From the NCBI GenBank assembly GCA_010279815.1, contig QEOQ01000460.1, positions 658,205 through 722,204 on the forward strand: a DNA stretch of 64,000 nt. Reading direction: 5' to 3'. Under the pieces are notes generated by a model, which saw only the letters and a list, made by a program, of their open reading frames with translations, made no database searches and had not been told where the DNA came from. How positions within the stretch are numbered: position 1 is the stretch's first letter; each line of letters starts with the position of its first letter. Shown here in pieces: positions 37,574 to 49,996 of the stretch. This DNA is from Brachionus plicatilis (lineage: Eukaryota > Rotifera > Eurotatoria > Ploima > Brachionidae). The translations under genes were made by a program, and so were the position numbers.

Positions 37574-40340
37574 ATGGATTTTTTGAATAAAAAATTTAGA
37601 ATAAACAAAAATGATAGCCAATATTTGACCAAGTTTCAAGTTAAAAAAGCCCAATTTCTATTTGAAAATGACTATTTCATTTGGAATGAGGCCGAAATGT
37701 ACCTAAGGTTTCATGAGTTTTTTTCCTACTCGGCCAATCCGGACTATTTGTATGAAAACGTGTGCAGTACAACCAGAGTCGTCTTCAAGATGATACACAG
37801 TGTGCACTTTTTGGCCACAGAATCTAATGCTGCTCATCTTAAATTCTACGAAGTATTGGTAAATAAACAATAAAAACATTTTTTGCCAAAAATAACCATT
37901 TTTTTAGGATGCTTGGGGAGCATTGTCTTTGTATATAAAAAAAAATGATTCATTCCCGCCTGAGTTTATAAATTGGTTCAAATCAATTTATGAAATTTAT
38001 CAATCAAAAGATCAGACCATTAAATTTGAAACCATCTTGCGACTGTTTTTGATAGCCGGAAGTAATGAAAAATTGGCAATAAACGCGTACCAGATCATGA
38101 CTGCAGTGAGTTAAAAAATAATTAACAACAAAAACTAATTTTTAGGAATTGAGAATGCATTTAAAGGTATTGGAGCTTTTTTCATTCGGTTTTGTTTCTT
38201 ACAATTTAAAAAAAATTTAGATCCTTTACTACAGAAAAACAGAATTATTTAAAAATAATAATTGTGAGATTTATATAGTTTAAAGTACAGACATTAAAAA
38301 ATTTTGACTAAAAGGTAAAACGATAAACTTTGAAATAATTTTTTTTTCGTTTTTTTCAATTAAATTTTTTTGTAAACTTAGATTTTATTTCTATTTAGAC
38401 GACATTTTTCTTGATTCTTTCGATCTCAAACTTTTACGTTTAATAAAAAATTTAATTCTAGTTCCAAATTTCAAAAAATCTCACGGATAATTTAAAAATC
38501 ATTTTTCTTATTAAATAGATTATAGATCACTTCAAAATTATTAATTACTCTAAATAACTTGAACCATTTTATGTTATTTTTTGAAATCAAACTGCAATGT
38601 TGGTTTAATAAAGCTCAAAAAAAATTGCGCTTTATAATAAAAATTTATTTGAAGTTAACAAGAAATGAATTAAAAAAATTTAATTTGAATTCCTATATAA
38701 ACTCTATTTTTAAATTTTATTAGAATGCGAAACTCGGATCTTATTTTTAGGTTAAAAGCAGCATTAAAATTTAATTCTAAAAATAATTTTAATTTTTGAA
38801 TGAGACCTTAAGTTACTGGTCAAGAGTAAAACAAAATTTGGTCAATGTATATTTTTGCCAAAAAATAAAAAGTTCCCATAACTTGTTTAAATTTATTTAA
38901 TTTGTTTAAGGTTAAACATTTTTTATTTAAATTCTTTTTATTTTAAAGAGAAAAAGACTAAAGCTTAATTTTGAACGGGTGGTTTTTTTGCTAAAACAAA
39001 TTGTAATCTCAAATGAACTGAACAATTTCTGTCATGATTTAATTCCGAAGCTAAAAAACTTTCTCCTCTTCGACAAATCCGAAAAGCCGCCAGATCAAGT
39101 ACTGAGAAACTACGACTATGAACTAAATGACATTTATTCAAATTTGAGCGATTGGAATACCAGTGTTCAATCAGAAAAAATTCAAGTTAGCACAGATAAA
39201 AAATCACTCAAAATCTCCGAATTTGACACTTTTAATCTCGAAATCTCAAGTCAAAAATCAAATTTACCTGATAAAGAATTATATTTTAAAAATAAGAATT
39301 CTTCTAGCACCCATGACATAAAAGCGTCTATTTCCGATCCTGCAACAAAAAACTCTTTTAAACTTTCTGAATTTAAAAGAGAGTTTAAAAATCAGTCGAA
39401 GAGCGTTCACAATTTGAGTGGCATTAGGGCTGAATCTGAAATTGAAATGAGTGAAACTGGATCGTATTTGACACACAAAAAGAGTGTCTATCTGAGCACA
39501 TCATTTAGTGACAATGGGTTTAGGAAGGAAAAAAAAAGTTCCAAAAAAAGCTCCAAATCTCGGCCAAAAAGTAATTCGAAGCATCAGTGTGGAGAAATAT
39601 TGAGCAATATTCCAAGAAATGCACAAATTTCTTTTTTGAACAAAAAAAAGCTTTCCCAATTGGATTCGAGCACTTCTAGGAAAGACTCAAAAAGCTCCCA
39701 GTCGGTATATGAAAACCAATTTAAAAGACAAATTGACACATCGTCGACAAGTGACATTTTTTATGAAGACACACTGGTCAGCTCGTCGCCCCAAGAGATA
39801 AACAATTTTTCTGGCTTGCCCCAGTCTAAGCAGGAAAAAATACTCCGAAGTATCCTCAATGAAATATCGACTTTGAACCATAAGGTTGATTCGAGGTCAA
39901 GAGAAGATTTAAAGTCTAAATACTGCGGGGCGTCCAAATTGACAGACTCTTCTTTGAACACCTTGGATGATGCTGATTCTGAACAAGATATTGCTGAATT
40001 TTATTCTCATTCAGATTTTAAAGAAACCGATTTTGAGGAAAACATGTGCCCGGATCATAAACGAATCAAGTACTTTTCTAATTACAAAAGGTACTTTGAT
40101 TCGGAAAATAATGATAGTATGAATAGACAGGCATTTTATCTTGATCAAGATTGGAGTCTTTCACAAAATTCAAACACTTTTAATCTAAGTTTAAATGAAC
40201 AGCGAATTATCAATGAAGTTGTCAAAAAATTGAAGCCGTTCTTGGTAAAATGTGTCCGCAAAGAAGTCAGAAAACACTTCGAAAATTCAAGAAATTTAAA
40301 TCGATACGAATCGAGTATGACTAAAATTGGAGATTTCTAA
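37574..40340 (+). CDS. Ser-rich protein of unknown family with degenerate EF-hand-like N-terminus
   Basis: Exons 37574-37858, 37908-38105, a 21-nt microexon 38146-38166 and 38949-40340 join in phase 0 and give 631 aa. The first three boundaries are clean (TTG|GTAAAT..TTTTAG|GAT; GCA|GTGAGT..TTTTAG|GAA). The microexon and the 780-bp intron after it are less certain. Residues 1-160 are helical; FINWFKSIYEIYQSKDQTIK followed by FETILRLFLIAGSNEKLAIN has the helix-loop-helix rhythm of a calexcitin/sarcoplasmic-type EF-hand pair, but the loop lacks the usual Asp ligands. The last 460 residues are Ser/Lys-rich and probably disordered (KKSSKKSSKSRPKSNSKH), ending in a conserved-looking helix (EQRIINEVVKKLKPFLVK). 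No family is recognised; the EF-hand resemblance is inference. Confidence 0.65.
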
Positions 40341-40680
40341 ATTTTTTTTTTTTCAATTGTTCTTTTTTTTAGAATAAAAACTTAAAAATATACTCGTTGC
40401 CTTTGAAATATGGATAAATAGGAAATTAAAAATTAACTTAATATGAAAAATTGAATAAAGAGTTTTGTCATTTGAGTTTTTCTAAAACTATGAAATTTAC
40501 TAATATTTAAAAAATAAATGTGTAAAATTAAGTCACATTACGTTACAAACCAAAGTATTAGAAGCATGATATTTTTTTATGGGTTTTGATTTCCTAATCA
40601 TATCAACATTAATTTTTTTATAGTTTATTTTTTTATGTGACAGAATTTATGAGACAATATATTTTTAAAAAGAATTGTCA
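40341..40680. other. short intergenic AT-rich stretch
   Basis: Presumed 3' UTR of the upstream gene, with AATAAA-like words near 40375. Nothing else seen. Confidence 0.4.
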
Positions 40681-41040
40681 TCCTCAAACCGAACAGAATG
40701 ATTAAATCACCTCTTAATCTTCTTACCTCAAGCGTTGTTAATTCTAACTTTCTAAAGTGGTCATCATACTACAAGTTTCTCAACTCTCCAACCAGTTTAG
40801 TTACTCTTCTTTGTACAACTTCTATACTTGACTCTAAACTTGAACATCATAACCTAATGATGTATGAGGTCTAACTAACGAATATTCGTTACCAATGATT
40901 ACTCGTCTTCTATCTTTCAGGAAGGCTGATATCCAGTTTACTAAAGGCTCACTTAATCCATAAGGAAAAAATTTATATAAAACTATCATGTGTGGTACTT
41001 TGTCCAAAGCCTTACAAACATGGCTCTTCTTAAAGTACAA
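40681..41040 (-). mobile_element. non-LTR retrotransposon reverse-transcriptase fragments
   Basis: The minus strand of 40834-41040 encodes KALDKVPHMIVLYKFFPYGL then a short linker and LVNWISAFLKDRRRVIIGN, the palm-to-thumb segment of LINE reverse transcriptases (FDKVPH..LL.KL..YGI...L..WI..FL..R.Q.V). At 40690-40740 the same strand encodes EVRRLRGDLIILFGLR, the later RRxRGDLI motif. The two are too close together for an intact element, so an internal deletion has joined them. No ends or poly-A tail are visible. Confidence 0.8.
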
Positions 41041-41160
41041 CTAGATTATGAACAAAAATATTGCTTTTTTACTTCCATTAGTAAATGTATCTCTAGGCAC
41101 AATTATTTTCGAAGAGCAAAAATAAATAAAATATTGTAACAAATGTTTTTCAGATTATGG

Positions 41161-41431
41161 CAGAGTTGTTTAAAAGTACAAAAAAAGTCCAAGTCTGAAC
41201 TTTTTTTTTTAAATTTGCTAGACCAGGATTCATATCAAAAAATTTATATACTCTTGGGTTGTCTAATACAATAGATTTGGCATTTATCAGAATTTTGTTG
41301 CAATTTTAGCATAAATTTCTTCTTCAGTATTCAAAATTTTAAAGCCTGGGCTTGGACTTTTGAATGAAAATTTAAAAAGAAAAGTCCGGACATGGACTTG
41401 ACTTGAGACTTGTGACTTTTAAACAACTCTG
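41161..41431. mobile_element. hAT-like MITE
   Basis: The 271-bp element has ends CAGAGTTGTTTAAAAGT and ACTTTTAAACAACTCTG. An exact 8-bp duplication, GATTATGG, flanks it (41153-41160 and 41432-41439). CAGAG-type ends with 8-bp duplications are typical of hAT transposons. Inner repeats AAGTCCAAGTCTG and GACATGGACTTGACTTGAG are also partly inverted. It has no coding capacity and inserted just beyond the LINE remnant. Confidence 0.88.
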
Positions 41432-41439
41432 GATTATGG

Positions 41440-43070
41440 TTAATGACAACATTTTAAAAGAAAATATAAAGAATTAATGAATTTAAAAAAATTTATAAAA
41501 ATTAATGTTTCAAAAAAAAACACTCAATGAAACAAGACTTGATTTTTTTTGTTGAAAATTTGAAAATTATAATTAATAATATGATCGTTATTCGTTTATA
41601 ACACTGAAAAATTAAATTTAAAAAAAACATATTTTTTTATTTTTTTAACTGCGTATACTCTATTTTTAATTAGTTATTTATATTTAATTTCTAAAGATAA
41701 TACTGAATAATAAAATTTCAGAAAATTCCAGAATTCAAGGAAAAAGAATCGATAATCTTTACTCACTGTCTAAATGCTTCAAAATTGATTTTGAAACATG
41801 TAATTTTAAATTTTTATATTTGTCAAGATTAAAATGTTTCTTTTTAATTTAATTTGATCGCTGATAAAATTTTAAAAAATATTTTTTTTATCTTATTATT
41901 AACAAAAAAATTTTAAACTAAATAATAAGCTTCATGATTTTTCTCCTAATAATTTACTTTCCATGATTTTTGAAAATAAAATCGTATAATATTTGCTCGC
42001 GGAACAATTAAAGACAGAATTACAATTTAATCTAATTGATATGCTCACGCAAGTAATATACGAATTTTATTTATTGTGACGCCAAAAATCAGATAATATT
42101 TTTAGAAAAATTCAACTAGAAATTTTCAAAATATTTTTAAAATTTAGTTTCTCTCTTTTTTGACTCTTACGATATTTCAAAAAACCAATTAAGATAAGAA
42201 GGATACACCTAAAAATTTCATTCTCTTGAATTAATTTAAATAAAAAATAAATCGAAATTCGGATTTAAAGTAAAAATAAGATTAATTAGTGACAAAATAT
42301 TCAAGGAATGGAAATTAAAAAAATTAATGAGAGAAATAATTTCAAGGAAAGCTAACAAATAAGTCTAGTAATCACATATTCTTATTTAAATATCTTTACT
42401 TTTAGAATTTAGAATCTGAATAAAATTCATTATTTTTATGAATGCTGATATTCCAACACCTTTAATTGCTTTAATCACATTTTTTATGCTAAATTTAAAT
42501 CAAGGGCATTAAATAACATCCTCTTTCTGAAGAACCATTTTTTATTTCATAAATTTTGATTACAAAAAAATGAATATAATTAATAAATAAATTATTTTTT
42601 AAAATAATTGACTAAATTAAACAACTTTTTGTTCTTTTTTCAATAATATTTAATAAAATTTCCATATTTTTAAGATGACACCCCGTGAATTTTACTGTTG
42701 AGTATGATTTGAAATGCATCAATCATTTGAATAATTCTGTAGACAAAATTATGTGATTTTATTAGAAAAAAATTGATTTTTTCAAATTTTGAGCTTTATT
42801 CAGTCAATTAAACTGTTAAGAATCCAATTTAAATATACCATTTTATTTTTATAAAATTAAACAAAGTTAGATTCCATGCAATCAAAAGAAAACAAATTTA
42901 TAAGACATATCCTTGAAAAGGCATGAAGAGGAAATAGAAAATTCAAAATTAATAACCAAATTAAATATTTTGATTTAGATCACTAATTTTTTTAATCAAA
43001 TGAAATCGATTTTTTCCAAATAATCCACATTATTTAGGGTTTAAACAAATTTTTCCAAGTTAGCCGAACA
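41440..43070. other. AT-rich intergenic DNA upstream of the calcyphosin-like gene
   Basis: No exon, RNA or repeat recognised. A 5' non-coding exon ending near the acceptor TTATTTAG at about 43037 is possible. Confidence 0.4.
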
Positions 43071-44136
43071 ATGCTTACAATTTTCAACCTGAAAAAATTG
43101 ATGCAGAAGCGTCGCCTTAGCCACAATGCTTTGAAATTACCAGTAGTCAATGATACACCTTTTATTCAACAAATATATGATAATCCAAACTGGAATTTGA
43201 ATGTATGGCCCATGAATTATGACGAAAGCAAAGCTATGTTTAAAATTAAAAAGACTGATTCAATTGATCAAGTCGATCTATTGACAAATCTGACTAATTT
43301 TTTCCTGCTCAAAAAAGAATTCCAAGATTTTGGATGTCGCATTGACTTCGAATCTTGCCAGCACATTCCTCGATCTGTGACTTTTCCACTTGTGAATTCG
43401 TCAAGCAATTGTTCTAGATGTTACTATTCATCAATCCAGTTGTATGTGGCTCAAATATTCCGCTCAATGGACACAGATTTTGATAATAAACTTAGTTTTG
43501 GAGAATTCCGGCGCGGAATTAGAAATTTAATTGATAACATTTTTTATTATGAAGAAACAGCAGACAGTCAGGAAGATTTCACTCTCTACAGACGAAAAAA
43601 CACAAATAAAGTCCAAATAGATGATAAGCTTTTATTTAAATTGTTCAAAGATTTCGACCTTAATCATGATGGATTTATTGATTATTGTATTTTTTAGAAA
43701 TTATTTTTATTAATCAGTTTTATTTTTTTAAAAAACAAAAATCATTTTTAAGGTGAATTTGTTAAAGGATTTCAATTGCCAATGTGTCCAAAGCGGCTCA
43801 GTCTTTTAAATGCAGCTTTTGAAAAATTAGACTGTAAAACCCGTGATAATATAATTGATGTTGAAGATGTAAAATTTTGGTTGATTAATAGCTCTAATAA
43901 CAAGAAATTAAATGAAAGACGAATGAATCAAGTATCATTTTAAATTTTGATTTTGAAAATTTGTTTTAATTTTTTTAAAGAGTGCCATGATATGGATGAG
44001 CCAATTTTGTAGAAACAAAGATAAAAATTCGTTGATTGATCGCGACAAATTCATTGAATTTTATCAAATTCTGTCAAGCACAATTATTAGTGATGCTTAT
44101 TTTGATCTAATAATTCGTTCTTCATATAACATTTAA
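43071..44136 (+). CDS. calcyphosin-like EF-hand calcium-binding protein
   Basis: Exons 43071-43686, 43753-43931 and 43981-44136 keep phase and give 316 aa. Two canonical EF loops are visible: DTDFDNKLSFGE at 134-145 and DLNHDGFIDYCE at 196-207. Two degenerate loops follow (DCKTRDNIIDVED and NKDKNSLIDRDKF). FVKGFQLPMCPKRLSLLNAA then FEKLD corresponds to the LRPPMSxAREAVIAAAFxKLD section between EF2 and EF3 that marks calcyphosins, as remembered, and the C-terminal helix layout agrees. Human calcyphosin is about 190 aa; this protein has roughly 110 extra N-terminal residues with no known domain. Its role is presumably cytosolic calcium signalling. Only the first two sites look able to bind calcium. 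The start rests on the first good ATG. Confidence 0.8.
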
Positions 44137-45300
44137 ATTTGATTTTTTTAAATAAAAATATCTGATAAAAATTAAATAAAACAGCTAATTATGATTCATT
44201 CCCTTTTTTATTATTAATAATTAACAATAAATAATTAAATTATCTTTTGTAAGCTGTCATCTACACAAAATTATTCTAATTTTTAAATTCGTCTAATTAA
44301 ATTTTTTCTTATCTAATTCTGAAATTTCAAAATACCTAATTAGCCTTGGAGTATATTCGTAAACAAATATTTTACAAACGTCATCTCGATTTTTAAAGAA
44401 AATTGATTTTGATTGAAAAAATTCAATGAAGATATCATGAAAGTTAGACTTAATTTAAGAGATTTACTGCGTTTTTGTAATAGGTTTAAAAAAATAAAAA
44501 ATGGTACTTTTCTATAAATTTATAATATCAAACGCCGATTTATCATTAATTCACCTATATTTCTGAATATAAATTTAAATTATTGAATTTTCCTAACTTT
44601 ATTTTTTGTATTTAAATTAACAATCCTAATGTGATTTATTATTTTCTTTAATTTTCTTTTAAGAAATTATAAAATATATTTTTTTTTAATTTCAAAACGA
44701 TCGATATTCTTTTCTGGTCAAAGCAATAAATATTTGCTTTTTAACGCCGAATCAAAAGCCGAGAAACTTGTTTTTTATTAGAGAAATAATTTTAATTAAT
44801 TATTTTTAAGGGTAATAAAAATTTTGATAATTAAAAAACTTACCCGAAAGAAAAAAAACAAAATAAACAGTTAAAAACTGACAGTTATTGTTTGAACGCG
44901 TTAAAACGAGAAAAAACGGATTATAAACGCAAATAAAAACCAAAAATTATTAAACTGAGTAAATTTCTGAAATTAAAAATAATAATTTTTTTGATTATTA
45001 TTAAATTTATTAAAAGTCGATAATAATGATTCTATGTATTATCAAGAATTTACTCATTTTTAAAATTTTCCATTTTTTTCCCTTTTTTTTTACTATTTTT
45101 TAATTTTTTTTGTAGTATTTTTTAAAGTATTGTTTTAGTAACTTTGATTTTAATTCATCGAAAAAGAAAGAATTTTTGTTCCATTTGTATTTGAATTTCA
45201 ATATACCAAAAGCTTGTCACAGAAAAAAATGAAAACCCTTTGATAACAAACTAAAAATCATGTATTAAAATATTTTCATCCATTCTATTGACAGTTAATG
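44137..45300. other. AT-rich intergenic DNA
   Basis: AATAAA-like words near 44150 probably end the calcyphosin-like transcript. Nothing else was recognised. Confidence 0.4.
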
Positions 45301-45313
45301 TCAAATTTTGCAC

Positions 45314-45320
45314 TATAAAA
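45314..45320 (+). promoter_or_regulatory. TATA-like element before a small secreted-protein candidate
   Basis: TATAAAA in the context CACTATAAAATGC, about 40 bases before ATG 45355. It would allow only a very short 5' UTR. In such AT-rich DNA a chance match is quite possible; the GC-flanked context is the main support. Confidence 0.3.
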
Positions 45321-45354
45321 TGCATTTATTGTATCAAAAAATTTTCACAACACA

Positions 45355-45660
45355 ATGAAAATCGCTTCTTTCGTTCTAATAAAAATTTTAAATAATGAAA
45401 AAATCGAAAAAATCCCGCTTGATCTCAGTTTTTATTACTTCATAAATTTGTATAATTATATTCAGATTTGCTTAAGCAATAAGTTTTGTCCAGAGTTGGA
45501 TAAAATTCAATTCTGGATCTCGACTATGACTTGCTCATGTGGCCAAAACTTTAACTGTTCAGGGCGGAAAAAATCATTAGGCTTTGGAATGAGTTCCTGC
45601 TTAGAACTGTTATTTTCAATAAATAATGAACTACTTTTGCTAAAAAAAAATTTAAAATAA
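45355..45660 (+). CDS. candidate small cysteine-rich protein with a Gly-Arg-Lys-Lys site
   Basis: A 101-aa single-exon frame with six cysteines (39, 45, 60, 62, 68, 82), five of them in a compact section: CPELDKIQFWISTMTCSCGQ and NFNCSGRKK. The Gly-Arg-Lys-Lys at 70-73 could be a dibasic cleavage/amidation site. The N-terminus is hydrophobic (MKIASFVLIKIL) but has Lys at 10 and polar residues after, so it is a weak signal peptide. Cysteine clustering and ordinary codons suggest a real gene, perhaps a peptide precursor, but there is no recognised family and no splice evidence. Confidence 0.35.
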   Translation: MKIASFVLIKILNNEKIEKIPLDLSFYYFINLYNYIQICLSNKFCPELDKIQFWISTMTCSCGQNFNCSGRKKSLGFGMSSCLELLFSINNELLLLKKNLK

Positions 45661-45872
45661 AATTAAATTTAATACTTATCCTTTTCCAATTTTTTACTTT
45701 AAAATGACCTTTTTGTTATATTTTTAGACTGTACACGGAACATTAAATCATTAAAAAATTTTAAACAATTCTAAATTCAGAAGACGATAAAAATATTAAA
45801 ACTATACACAAAAATTAAAAAAATATTAATTAAAGTTGTATTTTTTATTCTTTAATTTATAAAATTTTCAAT

Positions 45873-46260
45873 TTAAAATAAAAAATTAATTGTGTTAGAA
45901 TCATCTCTCAAATAGTTAATTCTATCGATTGAATTTTTGGAAATAATCACTTGTTCATTTTTATCCTGTTGTTCTTCGATTTTCACAGTATCACTTTCTT
46001 GTTCTGCTGCATGACTAAATGCTTATGAATCAAAATTTTCTGTTTCTGAGAGTGTATCAGGTACATCCAAGTTGCTATTGATTGACACATAAGCAAATTT
46101 ATATAAATTGAAATTCTTCTCAAACAAAGACCTTTCTATATAATGATCTTATTCTTGGTTCTCACATACTTCGTCCGAATTGAACAAAATCATCATTAAA
46201 TTCCACTTTTCTAAAACAAATTTGTATTGTTGACAAATAATTCCGTCCCACGCGCGTTTA
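45873..46260 (-). pseudogene. decayed gene with two in-frame stops
   Basis: On the minus strand one frame runs for about 125 codons from near 46255 to TAA 45873-45875 and is broken twice by TAA. It reads as protein throughout: AWDGIICQQYKFVLEKWNLM, then SDEVCENQE, stop, a middle section, NSNLDVPDTLSETENFDS, stop, and an acidic tail (EQESDTVKIEEQQDKNEQ). Absence of frameshifts together with two stops suggests slow decay or stop readthrough. No family was identified; a transposase accessory domain is one possibility. Confidence 0.45.
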
Positions 46261-46279
46261 ATTTTGTAAATTGATAAAA

Positions 46280-49200
46280 TGATGTCTATTTTTTATAAAT
46301 TCAGTAAGAATTTTTAGATAAACAATTATTATTCATTGTCAAGTATTTATTTTAAATTATTTTTAATATCAAGGTGCTAATTAACGGATACCATTTTTTT
46401 ATTCCTTATATAAAGGTTTATTTTTAAAGAATATTTACTCGGTTTTTTGAGATTCGCTAAATGATGTTCTCACTATGATTAAGTTTACATCAAAATTAGA
46501 AATGTTTTTCTTTAATCTAAAATAGTTTATTGGTTGATACATATTCTCAGAACGCTTTTTTCTAAATTTACATTATCCTTTGTCTTGCAGAAGGTAGAAT
46601 TTAGAAAAGTTGGAAAACGAGATTTATTTATTTTCATCAGCTAAATTTTTTTGACTCATTTTTTTATTTCAGCAAATATAAAAAGTGTGTTGGTTAAATT
46701 TTTTTTCCATTTAGTTTAAGCAGGTAAAACATAGAAAACAAAAAACATTCCATTAAGTTGATAAGTTTAAATGGTTTTTTTTTGATAAAAATATAAATAA
46801 AATAGAAATTAAAATTTTTTGTATAAAATCTTGTATGAATCTTATTAGTAAAGTCTGGTATAAAATTTATTTAATGATTCAGTTACTTAACACTTTCACC
46901 GTTATTGTAATTTCATTTATTGTCCAAGAGTTGCTGGTTTTGGATTTAGTATAATTTTAAATCTGACTTCACAAGAGTTGGTAAATCTTCAGTGTTTTCA
47001 CTTAGCTGACATTTTCATACAGGAAAAACTGCTAACATTACTATAATATCTGAGAATTCAGCACAAGGACCCATCTAGCTTTGGGCAATTTAGTTTGAAA
47101 AGATACTTAAGCGTATCATTTGCTTCTAATTATTTAATTTTTTTAAAAAATTCGTTAAAAATATTTTATCCTAAGTTAATAGATTGCCTCATTTTAACGA
47201 AAATGTTTGTTTGATTTTTTTCTGGAATTATCTTTTATTTAAAATAGAAGAATGCTTTCTAAAAATTTAAATGGTTTTTGGAAGAAGAAAACTTAATTTT
47301 GAGAATTCATTAATCTGGACTCTTCTTAAAATAAAACATTTATTACTTAAGAAAATCTGTCATTATTTTAGATCAATATTTTTATTATAATATTTAAAAT
47401 TATCTAGATTTTTTCGAAATTTAAATTTAAAAATTTAATCCAAAATTATTTAATCTTTAGATTAATTATTGAAATTAGATTAGAATAAAAAATAGTTGTT
47501 TTTTTTTAACATATTTTTTGACTTGAAAATAGATCATTTTATAGAATTTATTTATTTTTTCAATATTTTTTAGGTTCTCTTTAATTGAACTGAGTCAAAT
47601 GAAAAAATTCTCAGTTTCAGACTCATATAAATCGAAGAATTTTTAAATTGAGCCTAAATATATAAAAAAGAGAAAAATAAAATTGTTCATTTAAAAAAAT
47701 TGAGATTAGTTATTGCAGATTTTATTTCTTTCGACAGTTTTAAATTTTTAATTTGTTTATATATTTCGAGCTATCGCTCCTTCGGATTAAAAAAATACAA
47801 AAGAAAAAAGTTTTTTTTCAGTGGAATTTTTTTAAATATTAAGATTATTGATAAAGCATCAATTTGTTTTTTTATCAAGATCAATGAATTGTCTATAATC
47901 GTTTCTTCTAAATAAAAAATTTTAGCTATTTAGATAAATAAATTTCCTCATTGTATTTTTAAAAAATTGTAAAAATATCAAAATATATAAATAAAAAATT
48001 GTATTCATATATTTTGACGTGGTTTGGGATGAAGGTTTCATTTATAAGCTAATTAAAATAACCTTTCTTTACTTCATTACTTAATTGGATTTAAACAGGC
48101 TTGCGCAAAAGTAAAAAAATCATTATAGTCTATTCGTTGACTTCAGAAAAATTAAAAGTAAAGCCGTTTAACTTGACTTAAAATATTATTTCTAAAATAA
48201 ACAGAAAACGTTAAGTTAAAGAAAAGACCTTTAAGATCTAAACAGAATGTTATTAATTCTAATTTTTTAATTTTTAAACAACAGAAAAGTATCACAAATT
48301 ACAAAAAATGGAAGCTAATGCAGGAAAAGTCAATAATTTCAAATCGAATATTCATTTAGAAGTTTTTGAACTGATAAAAAAAAATTTAAGATCTCTACTC
48401 TACTCTTTGCATTAGGAATTATTTATTCCAGGCTATTATGAATTTTTTGAAAGATGATTGTTAAGCTTTACATTTCTTAAATCACAATATTTAAATATTT
48501 TTTTTAAAATTTTTTATGTTGAAAAATCACAATTTTTGCAAAAATAAAACTTATAAACCTTTCAAAAGTGGTTTTTTCGAACTTGGTCACGTGAATTGTT
48601 TATTTTGGCATTTGTTAAAATCTTAATAGTTTGCAGAACTTTGCATTTTTTACCAAAAGATTTGAATAACTCAAAATATGTATTTTTGCAATATTTGACA
48701 TTCATTAGAAACAATATTAGTTAATTCAAATTGATGGTTTAATTTTAATTTTTAGTTAAAATTACAATTTTTATTGCAAAATTTAAATTATTTTGAAAAT
48801 CTTTATTTTAATGAATAAGTTAAATATTATAATAAATAAATTGGTGAAATTGAGGTTGTTAGAGTTCGCTAAGTTGATTTAAATTTAGTCATTTCAATTC
48901 AGTAAGTTTCGAAAAATTTTTAAGTTTTATTGATAGATCAATTCTGTTAAATTCTACCTTTTAAATCAATTTTTTTTCGGTACAGCCTTCTGTGATTAGC
49001 ACTTTATAACATAAAATTGAAGAAACGTGATGTAGATGATATAAAAATATATTCTATTTTTAAGTGTTTATACTATTTGAAAGGATGTATCCTAATTTTT
49101 GACAATTAAGTTAATATTTTCTCAAAAATAAATTGCTTCAATTGCTGGAAAATGGTATTTAATCAATAAAATTAACAAAATTATTTCAGACAGAGATTAA

Positions 49201-49990
49201 CTCAAAAAAATTTAAAAACTAATAGTCAAAGCTAAAAACAATTTCATAAACATAATATGAATCTCCTGCAATATTGAACAAAATAAATATTTAAAACTTT
49301 TCTGTCTCTCTGAGCTTAAAAATAGATTAAAAAAAGTGATCCATTTAAAACCCAAAACAGTTCTATTATTATTTATGAATTATTTTGTTTTACACTTATG
49401 GAAATAAGTCCCACTCTTTATACTATCTGATGGACTAAATTATGGATCTAGAAGTGATTAGGGAAAAGAAAATATAAACGAAATTGCCCAAAGCGACTTT
49501 CACATTAATTGTTTTAAATATTTTTTAATGGAATATAACCTCAAGTAAAACAGAAAATTAAGTCAACCTAAATAACTATATAATTGAAAACAATAAAGAC
49601 AATTTGAAAAAAATTCATTCTGTCAAAGCGTAGTTTTAATAGTTTTAAGATAATTTTGAAATTTTTAATTTTGATAAATTTTGGAACTTTTTTGGTGTGA
49701 AATCATTTGAAAATATCGATTCCCTAATTTAAAGGTATTATTTTAAACCTCAATTAACGTAATCTTTTTTAAACGATTTGGCTAGTAATCACCATAAAAT
49801 TAATGTTCCATAATTAAAAGTTATTTTTAATCTTGGTACTTAATTTTAATAGGATCAATTTTTTCCTAATTTGTTTTCCAAGTTGTATAAAACGACTTTT
49901 ATTTAGAAGAATTTTTTTAAAAACTATCAATTGCTAAATTTAAAAAATCTTTTAAATTAAAAGAAATAACTTCTTTAGATTTAAAAGAAA
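46280..49990. other. AT-rich gene-free stretch
   Basis: About 3.7 kb with no supported exon. A somewhat less A/T-biased patch at about 46890-47090 and a reverse copy of the short dispersed repeat near 47751-47800 are the only landmarks. Confidence 0.4.
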
Positions 49991-49996
49991 AGCATC

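Noticed and set aside
47140..47340. Possible transposon coding remnants in 46.9-47.3 kb
   Set aside because: No transposase or reverse-transcriptase motif could be read in any frame; composition alone is insufficient.
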